From Beijerinckiaceae bacterium (GTDB lineage: Bacteria; Pseudomonadota; Alphaproteobacteria; Rhizobiales; Beijerinckiaceae), in contig CANCSY010000005.1 of NCBI GenBank assembly GCA_947380915.1, forward strand, positions 1 through 42,149: DNA of 42,149 bases. The letters run 5' to 3'. How positions within the stretch are numbered: position 1 is the first letter of the stretch; every line of letters starts with the position of its first letter. The notes under the pieces were generated by a model. The model had not been told where the DNA came from. It made no database searches and was given only the letters and a program-made list of their open reading frames with translations. The translations under genes and the position numbers were made by a program. Below, piece by piece: positions 24,341 to 32,721 of the stretch.

Positions 24341-25951
24341 ATGAGCGGCACGGGCATGCAAGGCCATGAGTTCGATTTCGAAAAATATCGTTTGCGGCGG
24401 TTCGTCGATCAATTGATCACCCGCGACGACGTCGTCATACATGAAGAGCCAGTTCCGCTCACTGCTCTGGCTTCCATCATCGAAAAGACGCCGAAGGCGG
24501 TGCTGTTCAGGCAAGCCGGACCGGAGCGGCTCGAACTCGCGGCCAAGGTTGCGGCAAGCCCGGCGCGCCTTCTGCTGGCCCTGGACGCCACGCCCGCAGA
24601 TATTCACGAGAAGCTCCTCACCAGAATAGCGACCCCGAAGGTCTCGGTCGAAATTCCATCGAACGAAGCCCCTGTCCATGCAGTGCAGATCACGGGCAAG
24701 GATGTCGATCTCACCAGGTTGCCATTCTATCCGCAGCATGAATTCGACGGCAGTTGCTACATAAGCTCGGGAATCGATTATGTGATCGACCCTGTTTCCG
24801 GCCGCACCAATGTGGGCAGCAGGCGCCTCGCCTTGCGCAATCGGTATCAAGCCGGCACCAATGTCACCGCGCCGTCCGATCTCAAACGCATCTATGAAGG
24901 CTGCGCCAAACGCCGCGAGCGCCTGCCCATCAGCTTCACCATTGGCACGCATCCGCTGGATTTCCTGGCCGCCACCACGCGGCTACAGGGCGATGAACAT
25001 CATATGATCGCGACAATGCGGGGCGAATCCGCCCCCTTCGTCAAAAGCCTGACCAATGACATTCTCGTGCCGGCCGACGCGGAGATCGTCATCGAAGGCT
25101 ATCTGGACGAACGCGGCTATTGCGAGCCGGAAGGTCCCTACGGCGAATATATGGGCTATTATGGCGCCATCCACATGGACCCGGTCTTCACCTGCACGGC
25201 GATCACCATGCGCCGGGATGTCATGCATCAGACCCTGCAACATGGCTCGGCTTTTGTTCTTGACCAGACAGACGCCGCCTGCATGACGCAGTTGCGGGTC
25301 GAAGCGACGGCCATGCGCATCTTGAAGACCGTTTGTCAGGAGCCAGTCGCCGTGAGTTCCCGCTCACTGTCCGGCGGAGCGGGCACGCTGCGCATCTCCA
25401 TGAAGCAACATCGTCACGGGGAAGCGCGCAACGCCATTCTCGCAATCTTCGCGGCCATGTTGCAGATCAAACATGTCTATGTCTTCGATGAGGATATCGA
25501 TCCAGCAGACGACCGGCAAGTTGAATGGGCCTTCGGGACCCGTTTCCAGGCCGATGAAGACATTGTGCTGGTGAGCGGCATGATGGGCAAGCCGATGGAT
25601 CCCTCCCTCAATGGCAAACGGACGGGCGCCAAGGCAGGCTTCGACTGCACAATGCCTTTCGGACGCGCACAGGCGATTGTGCTGACGCGATGCGCCGCCA
25701 AGGAATTCTCTGGCGTGGCGCGTTATCAGACCGTCGAGCAGGCGCTGGAGGCAGGCCCCCATTACTATAGCCATCTCGTCGAGGCGCTCGGCAGTTCGGA
25801 TGGACGTGAAATCGCGCTCGCTCTTGACGAGCTACGATCACAGGGACGCCTTGGGCGCGACAAGGATGGGCGCTACCATCTGACCGAGGGCACGCCCGGC
25901 GAAACGTCCATCATCGGGCAACTTTATCACGATCCCAACAAGGGAATCTGA
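24341..25951 (+). CDS. UbiD family prenylated-FMN-dependent decarboxylase
   Basis: A 536-residue UbiD-fold enzyme of roughly normal family length. FNVG-type central strands include TNVGSRRLALRNRYQAG near residue 155 and the active-site segment CEPEGPYGEYMGYYG near residues 262-276, which carries the conserved acidic residues and metal/prFMN contacts. QEPVAVSSRSLSGG and KHVYVFDEDIDPADDRQVEWA follow, as in aromatic-acid (de)carboxylases such as 4-hydroxybenzoate or vanillate decarboxylases. It needs prenylated FMN from a UbiX, and no ubiX is visible in the window. The likely substrate is an aromatic or alpha,beta-unsaturated acid. It ends the crotonase/Bug4/UbiD operon. Confidence 0.9.
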   Translation: MSGTGMQGHEFDFEKYRLRRFVDQLITRDDVVIHEEPVPLTALASIIEKTPKAVLFRQAGPERLELAAKVAASPARLLLALDATPADIHEKLLTRIATPKVSVEIPSNEAPVHAVQITGKDVDLTRLPFYPQHEFDGSCYISSGIDYVIDPVSGRTNVGSRRLALRNRYQAGTNVTAPSDLKRIYEGCAKRRERLPISFTIGTHPLDFLAATTRLQGDEHHMIATMRGESAPFVKSLTNDILVPADAEIVIEGYLDERGYCEPEGPYGEYMGYYGAIHMDPVFTCTAITMRRDVMHQTLQHGSAFVLDQTDAACMTQLRVEATAMRILKTVCQEPVAVSSRSLSGGAGTLRISMKQHRHGEARNAILAIFAAMLQIKHVYVFDEDIDPADDRQVEWAFGTRFQADEDIVLVSGMMGKPMDPSLNGKRTGAKAGFDCTMPFGRAQAIVLTRCAAKEFSGVARYQTVEQALEAGPHYYSHLVEALGSSDGREIALALDELRSQGRLGRDKDGRYHLTEGTPGETSIIGQLYHDPNKGI

Positions 25952-25965
25952 AGGACAGCCCTAGT

Positions 25966-25989
25966 AAAAGGGGGCCTTGTTTTGCCCCC
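25966..25989 (-). terminator. Intrinsic terminator for the Bug5 transcript
   Basis: On the minus strand GGGGGC and GCCCCC (plus-strand positions 25984-25989 and 25970-25975) form a 6-bp GC stem with an 8-base loop, followed directly by TTTT (25966-25969). It sits about 70 bases past the Bug5 stop. In the other direction it lacks a T-run but may still block read-through from the convergent UbiD gene. Confidence 0.65.
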
Positions 25990-26058
25990 GCCTCTACCCA
26001 GCGCGAAGCCTCAGGCGCGAACGTCCAGTGCCCAGCGCCGAGCTTCAATCGCTGCTGT

Positions 26059-27105
26059 TTACAACCCACTGGCCGCCCTCGCCCGCTTCACAACCTCTGG
26101 CGGTTGCGAAAAGGCCTCCTCGACAATGGACTGCAGAACGGCGCCCTCAAGCGGAGCGAGATCCGCCGCTTGCGCCTTTGCATCCCGAAGAAATTCGGGA
26201 TCGTCCATCAACTGCCTGAACCCTGCGCGCAGGATTTCCACCCGATCATTGGAGACGCCCGGCGGGGCGAAGAAGCTGCGCCCTATGGTGGGTGAGGTTG
26301 TCAGGAATTGAAAAGTTCGGCGGTCGAGTTCATTTGTCGCCAATTCCGTCAAGGTGGGAACATCCGGCAATTCGGGTGATCGTTCTCGGCCATACTGAAC
26401 TAAAATCTGGATCTTTTTATCGCGGAGCCAATCGGCATTTTCCACCTTCAGCCCCGCCCAGGGCCGGGACGAGCCCTCGACTTCCCCACGCTCCATGGCG
26501 AGATGAATCTCTGTGGTGCCAGCATAGCCCAATACGAGCTTGAATTTGGTTCCAATGGTGGCGTTCATCAGGTTCGCATAAATCGCGCCCCCCGAACCGG
26601 CTGCGGCCGCGCCAATCACCGTCTCGTGCAACCTCGCGTCGGCAATAGAACGGGTTTTCGACGTGTGCCAAGTATAGGAGGTCTCATCCGCATGCACGGC
26701 GCGAAAAAGCCAGTTGAACTTACGAGCATCATAGCGCACGCCCTCCAGTTGCATGGACTGGCTCACGGCGAGTTGCGCCGGCGCGACCCCGATGACAGCG
26801 CCATCCCGCGGCGCAGCATTGTAAAGCCAATTGGTCATGGAAAACCCGCTGGCGCCGGGCATGTTGCGGACAACCACATTGGGAGCGCCAGGCAGACGCC
26901 GACCCAGATGCCGGGCGACCAGCCTGCCATATCCATCAAAACTGCCGCCCGCACTGCTCCCCACAAAGAGTTCGATGGTGCGGTCCTTGAAAATTGCATC
27001 CTGATCCCCTGCAGCAAGCGCCCAAACGGGGAGGAAAGGAAGAAACAGCGCCACCGAGCGCCAGATTCCAGAAAATTGCCGAATACGGTCGATGGCGCCA
27101 AGCAT
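26059..27105 (-). CDS. Bug/TctC-family solute receptor (Bug5)
   Basis: A 348-residue secreted receptor. ATG 27105 lies 10 bases past a GGGAGGGAC site and is preferred over the GTG at 27123. The signal peptide is long (residues 1 to about 31, ending WALA). The mature part has DAIFKDRTIELFVGSSAGG, FDGYGRLVARHL, RNMPGASGFSMTNWLYN, YDARKFNWLFR and GTKFKLVLGYAGTTEIHLAMERGE. In the FNWIG segment Ile-Gly is replaced by Leu-Phe. It is a single-gene unit, convergent with UbiD and divergent from the crotonase/DLH/SDR/Bug6 operon. Confidence 0.88.
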   Translation of the reverse strand: MLGAIDRIRQFSGIWRSVALFLPFLPVWALAAGDQDAIFKDRTIELFVGSSAGGSFDGYGRLVARHLGRRLPGAPNVVVRNMPGASGFSMTNWLYNAAPRDGAVIGVAPAQLAVSQSMQLEGVRYDARKFNWLFRAVHADETSYTWHTSKTRSIADARLHETVIGAAAAGSGGAIYANLMNATIGTKFKLVLGYAGTTEIHLAMERGEVEGSSRPWAGLKVENADWLRDKKIQILVQYGRERSPELPDVPTLTELATNELDRRTFQFLTTSPTIGRSFFAPPGVSNDRVEILRAGFRQLMDDPEFLRDAKAQAADLAPLEGAVLQSIVEEAFSQPPEVVKRARAASGL

Positions 27106-27480
27106 GCGTCCTGTCCCTCCCACCCGGTTTGTTTTATCAGCCTGCTCCGATCATGCTGGCCAGTTGGTGGAAAAAACGGATGTCGCCAACCGATTGGTAT
27201 GACGACCCTGCACCACCTGAACCAGACAGAAAAAAGACGCGACCGCGTCCTGGCTCCCCATCCCCTTGCTCATCGTCCCTTCACCGGAAACGGCGAGGTC
27301 CTGTTTTCTGGATGAGACTAACCGCCTTCCCCTCGGCCAGCAAGAGAGAACGCGCTCTGCCTCTGGAAGAGTTCTCCCCGGAACACAGCAGCGAAAATAA
27401 GTTGCGCTCCCCACATTTAGGCGCTTAGCTAAGACAACGCCAACCGATCTCAACCGTCGGAAAAGGAAAGAACTCGGGAA
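27106..27480. other. 375-base divergent intergenic region
   Basis: No gene is supported. It must carry promoters for Bug5 and for the crotonase operon. It holds an 11-base direct repeat CGCCAACCGAT at 27184-27194 and 27438-27448, and a 10-base palindrome CTTAGCTAAG at 27424-27433, which are operator candidates. Confidence 0.4.
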
Positions 27481-28314
27481 ATGGAAGCGCTGCAGAACAA
27501 AACTCCTTCCAGAACTTTCATTGAACTGGATACGGATCGCATGATCGGCGAAAAGGAGGGAGGGATTGGCTGGATCACCTTCAACAATCCTGAGCGCAGA
27601 AACGCTGTGTCTCTGGCTATGCGGATCGCCCTTATCAAGATCCTCGACGATTTCGGGAATGATCCGAACATACGCGTGATGGTGCTGAAAGGCAGCGGCG
27701 ACAAGGCCTTCGTGTCGGGATCCGACATTTCGGAATTCAAGGACAAGCGTTCAACGCCAGAACAGGCGGCGGAATATCAAAAAGTCAGCACCGACCTCGA
27801 CGCTGCTTTCGATAATACGAAAAAACCGCTGATCGCCATGATCCATGGCATGTGCCTTGGCAACGGTCTTGGAACGGCGCTGAAATGCGATCTGCGAATT
27901 TCGTCGGATACTGCGCTCTTTGGCATTCCTGCGGGACGGCTTGGTCTCGTTTATAATTACCCTGGCGTAAAGCGCGTCGTTGACCTGGTGGGTCCATCGC
28001 GAGCCATGGAGATGATATTCACAGCGCGCCGTTTCACTGCCCACGAAGCGCTCCAGATCAATCTGGTGAATGAGGTGGTTCCCTTCGAGAATTTGGAATC
28101 CCGCGTGCGCGAAATCGCAGCCATGATCGCGGAGAATGCGCCGATCAGCATTCGCGCAGGCAAACTCATGGTCAAGGAAGCCATGAAGGATGCGCATCTG
28201 CGCGATATGGAACTTTGTAAAAGCCTTGTGAAAGAGGGATTCTCCAGCGAAGATTTCAAGGAGGGACGCACCGCTTTCATGGAAAAGCGCAGGCCTCAAT
28301 TCAAGGGGCGCTGA
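27481..28314 (+). CDS. Enoyl-CoA hydratase/isomerase (crotonase) family protein
   Basis: A 277-residue crotonase-fold protein. GWITFNNPERRNAVSL near residue 37 and MVLKGSGDKAFVSGSDISEF near 65-85 are typical, with the ADIKQ-like A-box written SGSDISE. The second loop reads GMCLGNGLGTALKCDLRIS near 125-140 and IPAGRLGLVYNYPG near 157. Both hydratase glutamates are absent (Gly at each position). This is a known large subgroup of the family with uncertain reaction. It starts at ATG 27481 with GGAAAGAA upstream and heads the operon with dienelactone hydrolase, SDR and Bug6. Confidence 0.85.
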   Translation: MEALQNKTPSRTFIELDTDRMIGEKEGGIGWITFNNPERRNAVSLAMRIALIKILDDFGNDPNIRVMVLKGSGDKAFVSGSDISEFKDKRSTPEQAAEYQKVSTDLDAAFDNTKKPLIAMIHGMCLGNGLGTALKCDLRISSDTALFGIPAGRLGLVYNYPGVKRVVDLVGPSRAMEMIFTARRFTAHEALQINLVNEVVPFENLESRVREIAAMIAENAPISIRAGKLMVKEAMKDAHLRDMELCKSLVKEGFSSEDFKEGRTAFMEKRRPQFKGR

Positions 28315-28453
28315 CGGCAATCACATCAGATCGCCTCAAGCGCTTTAAGCGCGCCAACACCAGATATGAGCACTGGAACTCGCCATCCGATTCCCATGCG
28401 GCCTGGCGCCGCCAACGCCGATTGGCGCCACAGGAACTATCACGGAGCCCTTC

Positions 28454-29140
28454 ATGCGTTACGAGCAGACACCATCTGGAACGACCATCACCATGACCGC
28501 AGAAGACGGGCGCGTCCTGTCGGCCTATCTGGTGGAGCCTGCGATGGAGCCGATAGGCGCCGTTGTTATATGTCAGGATGCATATGGGGTTGGAGACTAC
28601 ATCAAATCTGTTTGTGATCACTATGGTCGGCTTGGATACAAGACCATTGCGCCCGCCTTCTATGATAGACAGCAAAAAGACGCCGTGTTCGACCACTCAA
28701 TGACAGGACGCAAGGCCGCTGGCGATCTGCGCAAGGCTTTGGAGTGGGATCTGATGGTTCTTGACGCCAAAGCCGCGATGGCCAGGGTCGCAGACGCCGG
28801 AAAAACCGGCATACTCGGCTTCTGTGTGGGCGGTTCCATGGCATGGTATTGCGCACATCGCCTGCCGTTCCATGCAGCCAGTTGTTATTATGGCAAAGAT
28901 ATCGTGGACTGGCTGGAACAGCCCCCCCTCTGCCCCACCGAATTGCATTATGGGCTGAGAGATCACCTCATTGCTGTAGAAGACATTGAGACTGTGAGGC
29001 TCTCATGCACGAAAATGGATTTCTATACATATGACGCCGGGCATGGCTTTGATGGGGTGGGAAGCGGAAGGGACGAGACCTCGTCCCTGGCCGCACGTGC
29101 GCGCACCGCAGCCTTTTTTGCAAAACATCTGACTTCGTAA
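28454..29140 (+). CDS. Dienelactone hydrolase family protein
   Basis: A 228-residue alpha/beta-hydrolase of DLH length. The catalytic Cys nucleophile sits in GILGFCVGGSMAW near residue 123, the Asp follows in HYGLRDHLIAVED near residue 175, and the His in YDAGHGFDG near residue 202, so the Cys-His-Asp triad is intact. DLH enzymes open enol-lactones formed in (chloro)catechol degradation, but many relatives cleave other esters or lactones. It lies 139 bases after the crotonase and 61 before the SDR, all on one strand, which points to a pathway with a lactone or ester intermediate. Confidence 0.88.
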   Translation: MRYEQTPSGTTITMTAEDGRVLSAYLVEPAMEPIGAVVICQDAYGVGDYIKSVCDHYGRLGYKTIAPAFYDRQQKDAVFDHSMTGRKAAGDLRKALEWDLMVLDAKAAMARVADAGKTGILGFCVGGSMAWYCAHRLPFHAASCYYGKDIVDWLEQPPLCPTELHYGLRDHLIAVEDIETVRLSCTKMDFYTYDAGHGFDGVGSGRDETSSLAARARTAAFFAKHLTS

Positions 29141-29201
29141 AACGTGGTGCATTCATAAACCGCAGCGTGACGACTGCGAGATAAACGGGAGGGACCGCTA
29201 A

Positions 29202-29981
29202 GTGAATTATAATCTCCGTGGCAAATCGGCGTTGATTACGGGCGCATCACGTGGCATCGGCGCAGCAGTCGCTGACGTTCTTGCCCGCGAAGGTTGCGAT
29301 CTCCACCTCGCAGCGCGCGATGGAGCCTTGCTGAAGGCGAACGCCGCCAGGCTAGCAAGCGCATATGGCGTCAAAGTTGATACATATCCCACCGACCTGT
29401 CCATGACTGACCATGTCGAGCAATTAGGCGCCGCGTGCCGGGATGTGAACATCCTCGTCAACAACGCCGGAGATATCCCCCTTGGAGGATTGGAAGACCT
29501 TGATGGCGTGAGTTGGAGGAAGTCCTGGGACCTCAAGGTTTATGGTTATGTTGACCTGACACGAATGATCTACCCGCAAATGCGCCAAAGGCGCGAGGGC
29601 GTCATCATCAATGTGGTGGGCGCCGCAGGCAAAAGAGCGAATTACAATTACATTGCCGGATGTATGGGCAATGCGGCGCTTGGCATGTTTACCGAATGTC
29701 TGGGCGGTGAAAGCATGCGCCATGGAGTCAGGGTCGTTGCGGTCGACCCGGGGCCGACAAACTCCGACCGTCATCTGAACCATGTCAAGCAGCGTGCGAA
29801 ACGCCTATTTGATGATGAGACGCGCTGGCCTGAACTTCAGAGCAAATTCCCCGCAGGTCGCGCCGCCAATGTGGAGGAAGTCGCTGATGTGGTAGCGTTC
29901 CTGGCGTCCGACGGCGCATCTTACATCAGCGGGACGTCCATAAAGATCGATGGCGGCATATCCGTGTCCCGCAGTTCCTGA
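29202..29981 (+). CDS. SDR family oxidoreductase-like protein with atypical active site (SDR-1)
   Basis: A 259-residue classical-length SDR starting at GTG 29202 with GGGAGGGACC upstream. The NAD(P) site is intact: ALITGASRGIGAAVADVLA near residue 11 and NILVNNAGDIP near residue 85. The Ser/Tyr-x-x-x-Lys region reads INVVGAAGKRANYNYIAGCM then GNAALGMF, so the catalytic Ser and Lys (and, by alignment with FabG, the Tyr) are missing. The C-terminus DGGISVSRSS is normal. It may bind a cofactor with altered or no redox chemistry. It precedes Bug6 by 37 bases and has a close paralog at 39084. Confidence 0.85.
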   Translation: MNYNLRGKSALITGASRGIGAAVADVLAREGCDLHLAARDGALLKANAARLASAYGVKVDTYPTDLSMTDHVEQLGAACRDVNILVNNAGDIPLGGLEDLDGVSWRKSWDLKVYGYVDLTRMIYPQMRQRREGVIINVVGAAGKRANYNYIAGCMGNAALGMFTECLGGESMRHGVRVVAVDPGPTNSDRHLNHVKQRAKRLFDDETRWPELQSKFPAGRAANVEEVADVVAFLASDGASYISGTSIKIDGGISVSRSS

Positions 29982-30018
29982 AGCGGTTATCTGACGCCAG
30001 AGAAGGAGAAGTTCCTTG

Positions 30019-31053
30019 ATGTCATTCCTGAACCATTTGTCGCGCCAGATCCGCCTCGCTCTGGTCAGCTGCGCCCTCACCCAAATCCCCTCGTTGGCCC
30101 ATGGGCAGACTGCGGCGAATTTTTATACTGGCGCAAAGATCAATGTGGTCATTGGCCTTGGGTCAGGCGGCGCCTACGATATACACGCGCGGCTTCTCGC
30201 TCGCCACATGGGGAAACATATCGAAGGAAACCCCGTTCTGGTTCCCCAGAACATGACGGGAGCTGGCGGGCTTGTCATGGCGAACTGGCTCTACAATATC
30301 GCACCGAAAGACGGCGCCACCTTTGGCACGCTGGCGAACACCATGCCAGCCTTGCAGGTAGTGGGCGGCGCAGGCGTACAATTCGACGCACGGAAATTCT
30401 CGTGGCTTGGGGCCATCACCCCCAGCATACAAACCATCGGCATCTGGCATGAGCGGGGGCTCAAGACCATCGCCGAGGCGCAGAAACAGGAAGTCGTCGT
30501 CGCAGCATCGAGCCCGGGGGCCATCGCCTATGCATTTCCAAAACTCCTGAACGAATTCATAGGCACGAAATTCAAGATCATCACCGGCTATCAGGGCGTC
30601 ACCCAGATGAGCCTTGCGATGGAACGGCGAGAGGTTGACGCCCACGCCAACACCTGGTCTGGCTGGAAAACGTCAAACAGGGAATGGATCGAGAGCGGCA
30701 AGGTGGTGATCCTGGCCCAGATCCAACCAAAAGCATCCGACTTGCCAGGCGTTCCTGCGGTCGAAGACATGGTGACGGGCGAGGACGAAAGAAAAATAGT
30801 CAATTTCGTGGTCTCGGGAAACCGCCTCGGACGCCCCTTCGCCACGCCACCGGGCGTTCCTGCTGAGCGGGTGGCGATCCTCAGAAAGGCTTTTGCAGCC
30901 ACCATGGAGGACGCGGAGTTCATTCAGGATGCGGCCAAGCTGAATGTGGATGTGGCGCCGGTAGCCGGGGCGGACATCCAGAACCTGGTCGAAACTACAG
31001 CCTCCATCAACGCCACCCTTGCCGAGCGCGCCAAACCATTCCTTGCAGACTGA
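30019..31053 (+). CDS. Bug/TctC-family solute receptor (Bug6)
   Basis: A 344-residue secreted receptor. ATG 30019 is preferred over TTG 30016 and follows AGAAGGAGAA. The signal peptide ends near residue 29 (LAHG), then QTAANFYTGAKINVVIGLGSGG, YDIHARLLARHM, VPQNMTGAGGLVMANWLYN, FDARKFSWLG, SSPGAIAYAFPKLLNEF and TGYQGVTQMSLAMERREVDA. It shares more blocks with Bug8 (VPQN, GAGGL-MAN, TGYQG, EVDA, W-W-K) than with the other Bugs. It ends the crotonase/DLH/SDR operon. Confidence 0.9.
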   Translation: MSFLNHLSRQIRLALVSCALTQIPSLAHGQTAANFYTGAKINVVIGLGSGGAYDIHARLLARHMGKHIEGNPVLVPQNMTGAGGLVMANWLYNIAPKDGATFGTLANTMPALQVVGGAGVQFDARKFSWLGAITPSIQTIGIWHERGLKTIAEAQKQEVVVAASSPGAIAYAFPKLLNEFIGTKFKIITGYQGVTQMSLAMERREVDAHANTWSGWKTSNREWIESGKVVILAQIQPKASDLPGVPAVEDMVTGEDERKIVNFVVSGNRLGRPFATPPGVPAERVAILRKAFAATMEDAEFIQDAAKLNVDVAPVAGADIQNLVETTASINATLAERAKPFLAD

Positions 31054-31197
31054 CGTCTTCTGGTCCAAGTGGAATGGTGATCGAGAATGATGCGGGGTCT
31101 TGAAATAGACTGAATCTTGATTATTGAAAGACGGGTTGCCGGAGCGCTGGACACAGGCGTCGGCAGGGCTCTGAAGAGTCGATTGAGGGGGAATGAC

Positions 31198-31974
31198 ATG
31201 CCGGATGGGCTTACGCTTGTGGAAACACGCGCCCTGATCATGCGTTTTGGAACGGTCACAGCGGTCGATGGCATCACATTTTCCGTGAACCGTGGTGAGG
31301 TGGTCGGCTTTCTTGGGCCCAATGGGGCTGGAAAATCGACAACAATGAAGATCATTGCGGGATTTCTGGAGCCGACCTCCGGCTCCGCCTTTGTCGCAGG
31401 CCATGACTCGCGCAAGGATCCGATCCCCGCCCGACAGCGCCTCGGCTACCTCCCGGAAGGCGCGCCCGCCTACCCTGACATGACCGTCGCCGATTTTCTG
31501 GGCTTTGTGGCCGGCCTGCGGGGCCTGACGAAGCAACAGACCAGCCATCGCCTAGCCGAACTTGTGCAGAGCATCGACCTCGCCGAGGTTTGGAACCGGC
31601 GCATCGAGGCCCTTTCCAAGGGCTACAAGCGCCGCGTGGGCATCGCCATGGCGCTCGTCCATGATCCCGACGTGCTCATCCTTGACGAACCGACCGACGG
31701 CCTGGACCCCAACCAGAAACACGAGATGCGCGCCCTCATCCGCACCCTGGCCCCGACCAAGGCCATCATCGTCTCCACGCATATTCTTGAAGAAGTGGAG
31801 GCCATCTGCACACGCGCCATCGTGATCGCGCGGGGCCGCATGCTCGCCGACGCCACGCCGGCGCAACTGCTCGCCTATGCCCCGGCGCGCGATCCCGATG
31901 AACCGCAACTGGTGAAAACCACGCGGCTTGAGGACGCCTTCCGCCACATCACCCTCGAACAGGCCGGGGTCTGA
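31198..31974 (+). CDS. ABC transporter ATP-binding protein, GldA-like
   Basis: A 258-residue ATPase starting at ATG 31198 after GAGGGGGAA. The Walker A is GPNGAGKST near residue 39, the signature is LSKGYKRRVGIAMAL near 138 (LSGGQ variant), and the Walker B is VLILDEPTDGLDPNQ near 159, with the switch His in VSTHILEEVEAI. The sequence fits the ABC-2/GldA exporter class. It is the first gene of a four-gene operon with a permease and GldG/DUF4340-type auxiliary proteins, five bases from the next start. Confidence 0.92.
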   Translation: MPDGLTLVETRALIMRFGTVTAVDGITFSVNRGEVVGFLGPNGAGKSTTMKIIAGFLEPTSGSAFVAGHDSRKDPIPARQRLGYLPEGAPAYPDMTVADFLGFVAGLRGLTKQQTSHRLAELVQSIDLAEVWNRRIEALSKGYKRRVGIAMALVHDPDVLILDEPTDGLDPNQKHEMRALIRTLAPTKAIIVSTHILEEVEAICTRAIVIARGRMLADATPAQLLAYAPARDPDEPQLVKTTRLEDAFRHITLEQAGV

Positions 31975-31979
31975 TCGCC

Positions 31980-32714
31980 ATGACAAGCCTTCTGATCATC
32001 ATCCGCCGTGAATTCGCGTCCTATTTCGCTACGCCCCTGGCCGCCGTTTTTCTGGTTGTCTTTGTGGCCCTCTCTTCGGGGATGACCTTTTTCGTGTCCG
32101 GTTTTTTTGACCGGGCGCAAGCGGATCTCTCCTCCTTCTTCACCTGGCAGCCCTGGCTCTATCTGGTGCTGATGCCTGCGGTCGGCATGCGCTTGTGGGC
32201 CGAGGAACGGCGGCTTGGCACCATTGAATTGCTCATGACGCTTCCCGTGCAACCCTGGCAGTTCGTTCTGGGCAAATGGGCCGCCGCCTTCGCTTTTGCG
32301 GGCCTGGCGCTCGTGCTCACCATGCCCATGTGGATCACGGTCAACATTCTGGGGTCGCCTGACAATGGCGTGATCCTGGCGTCCTATATCGGCGCATGGC
32401 TGATGGCGGGCGCCTTTCTCGCCATTTCCGCCTGCATTTCGGCGCTGACGAAAAACCAGGTGCTCGCCTTCATCGGGGCTGTCATCACGGGTTTCATCTT
32501 CGTCATGGCGGGCTTCGACTTGATCCTTTCGGCCGTTCGCCCCTGGGCGCCCGATGTGATCGTGCAGGCGATCGCTTCAATGTCGTTCATCGGGCACTTT
32601 CAGCGGATCACCGATGGAGTCTTCGAAGGCTCGGCGCTCGTCTTTTTCTTTTCCCTGATCACCTTCGCGCTCTGGCTCAATGTCCAGATCCTCGATGCGC
32701 GCAAGGCTTCGTGA
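31980..32714 (+). CDS. ABC-2 type permease, GldF-like
   Basis: A 244-residue membrane protein with about six helices: residues 16-40 (FATPLAAVFLVVFVALSSG), 60-80, 98-120, 135-155, 160-180 and 222-240. The segment WAEERRLGTIELLMTLPV near 73 is the cytoplasmic coupling region typical of ABC-2/GldF permeases. It starts five bases after the ATPase stop. Homologs pair with GldA and GldG outside Bacteroidetes, where no gliding function is established. The transported substrate is unknown. Confidence 0.9.
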   Translation: MTSLLIIIRREFASYFATPLAAVFLVVFVALSSGMTFFVSGFFDRAQADLSSFFTWQPWLYLVLMPAVGMRLWAEERRLGTIELLMTLPVQPWQFVLGKWAAAFAFAGLALVLTMPMWITVNILGSPDNGVILASYIGAWLMAGAFLAISACISALTKNQVLAFIGAVITGFIFVMAGFDLILSAVRPWAPDVIVQAIASMSFIGHFQRITDGVFEGSALVFFFSLITFALWLNVQILDARKAS

Positions 32715-32721
32715 GGAACCC

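Noticed and set aside
30673..31548. 291-codon minus-strand open frame across Bug6 and the GldA-like gene
   Set aside because: Antisense to two convincing genes and their intergenic gap; no motif.
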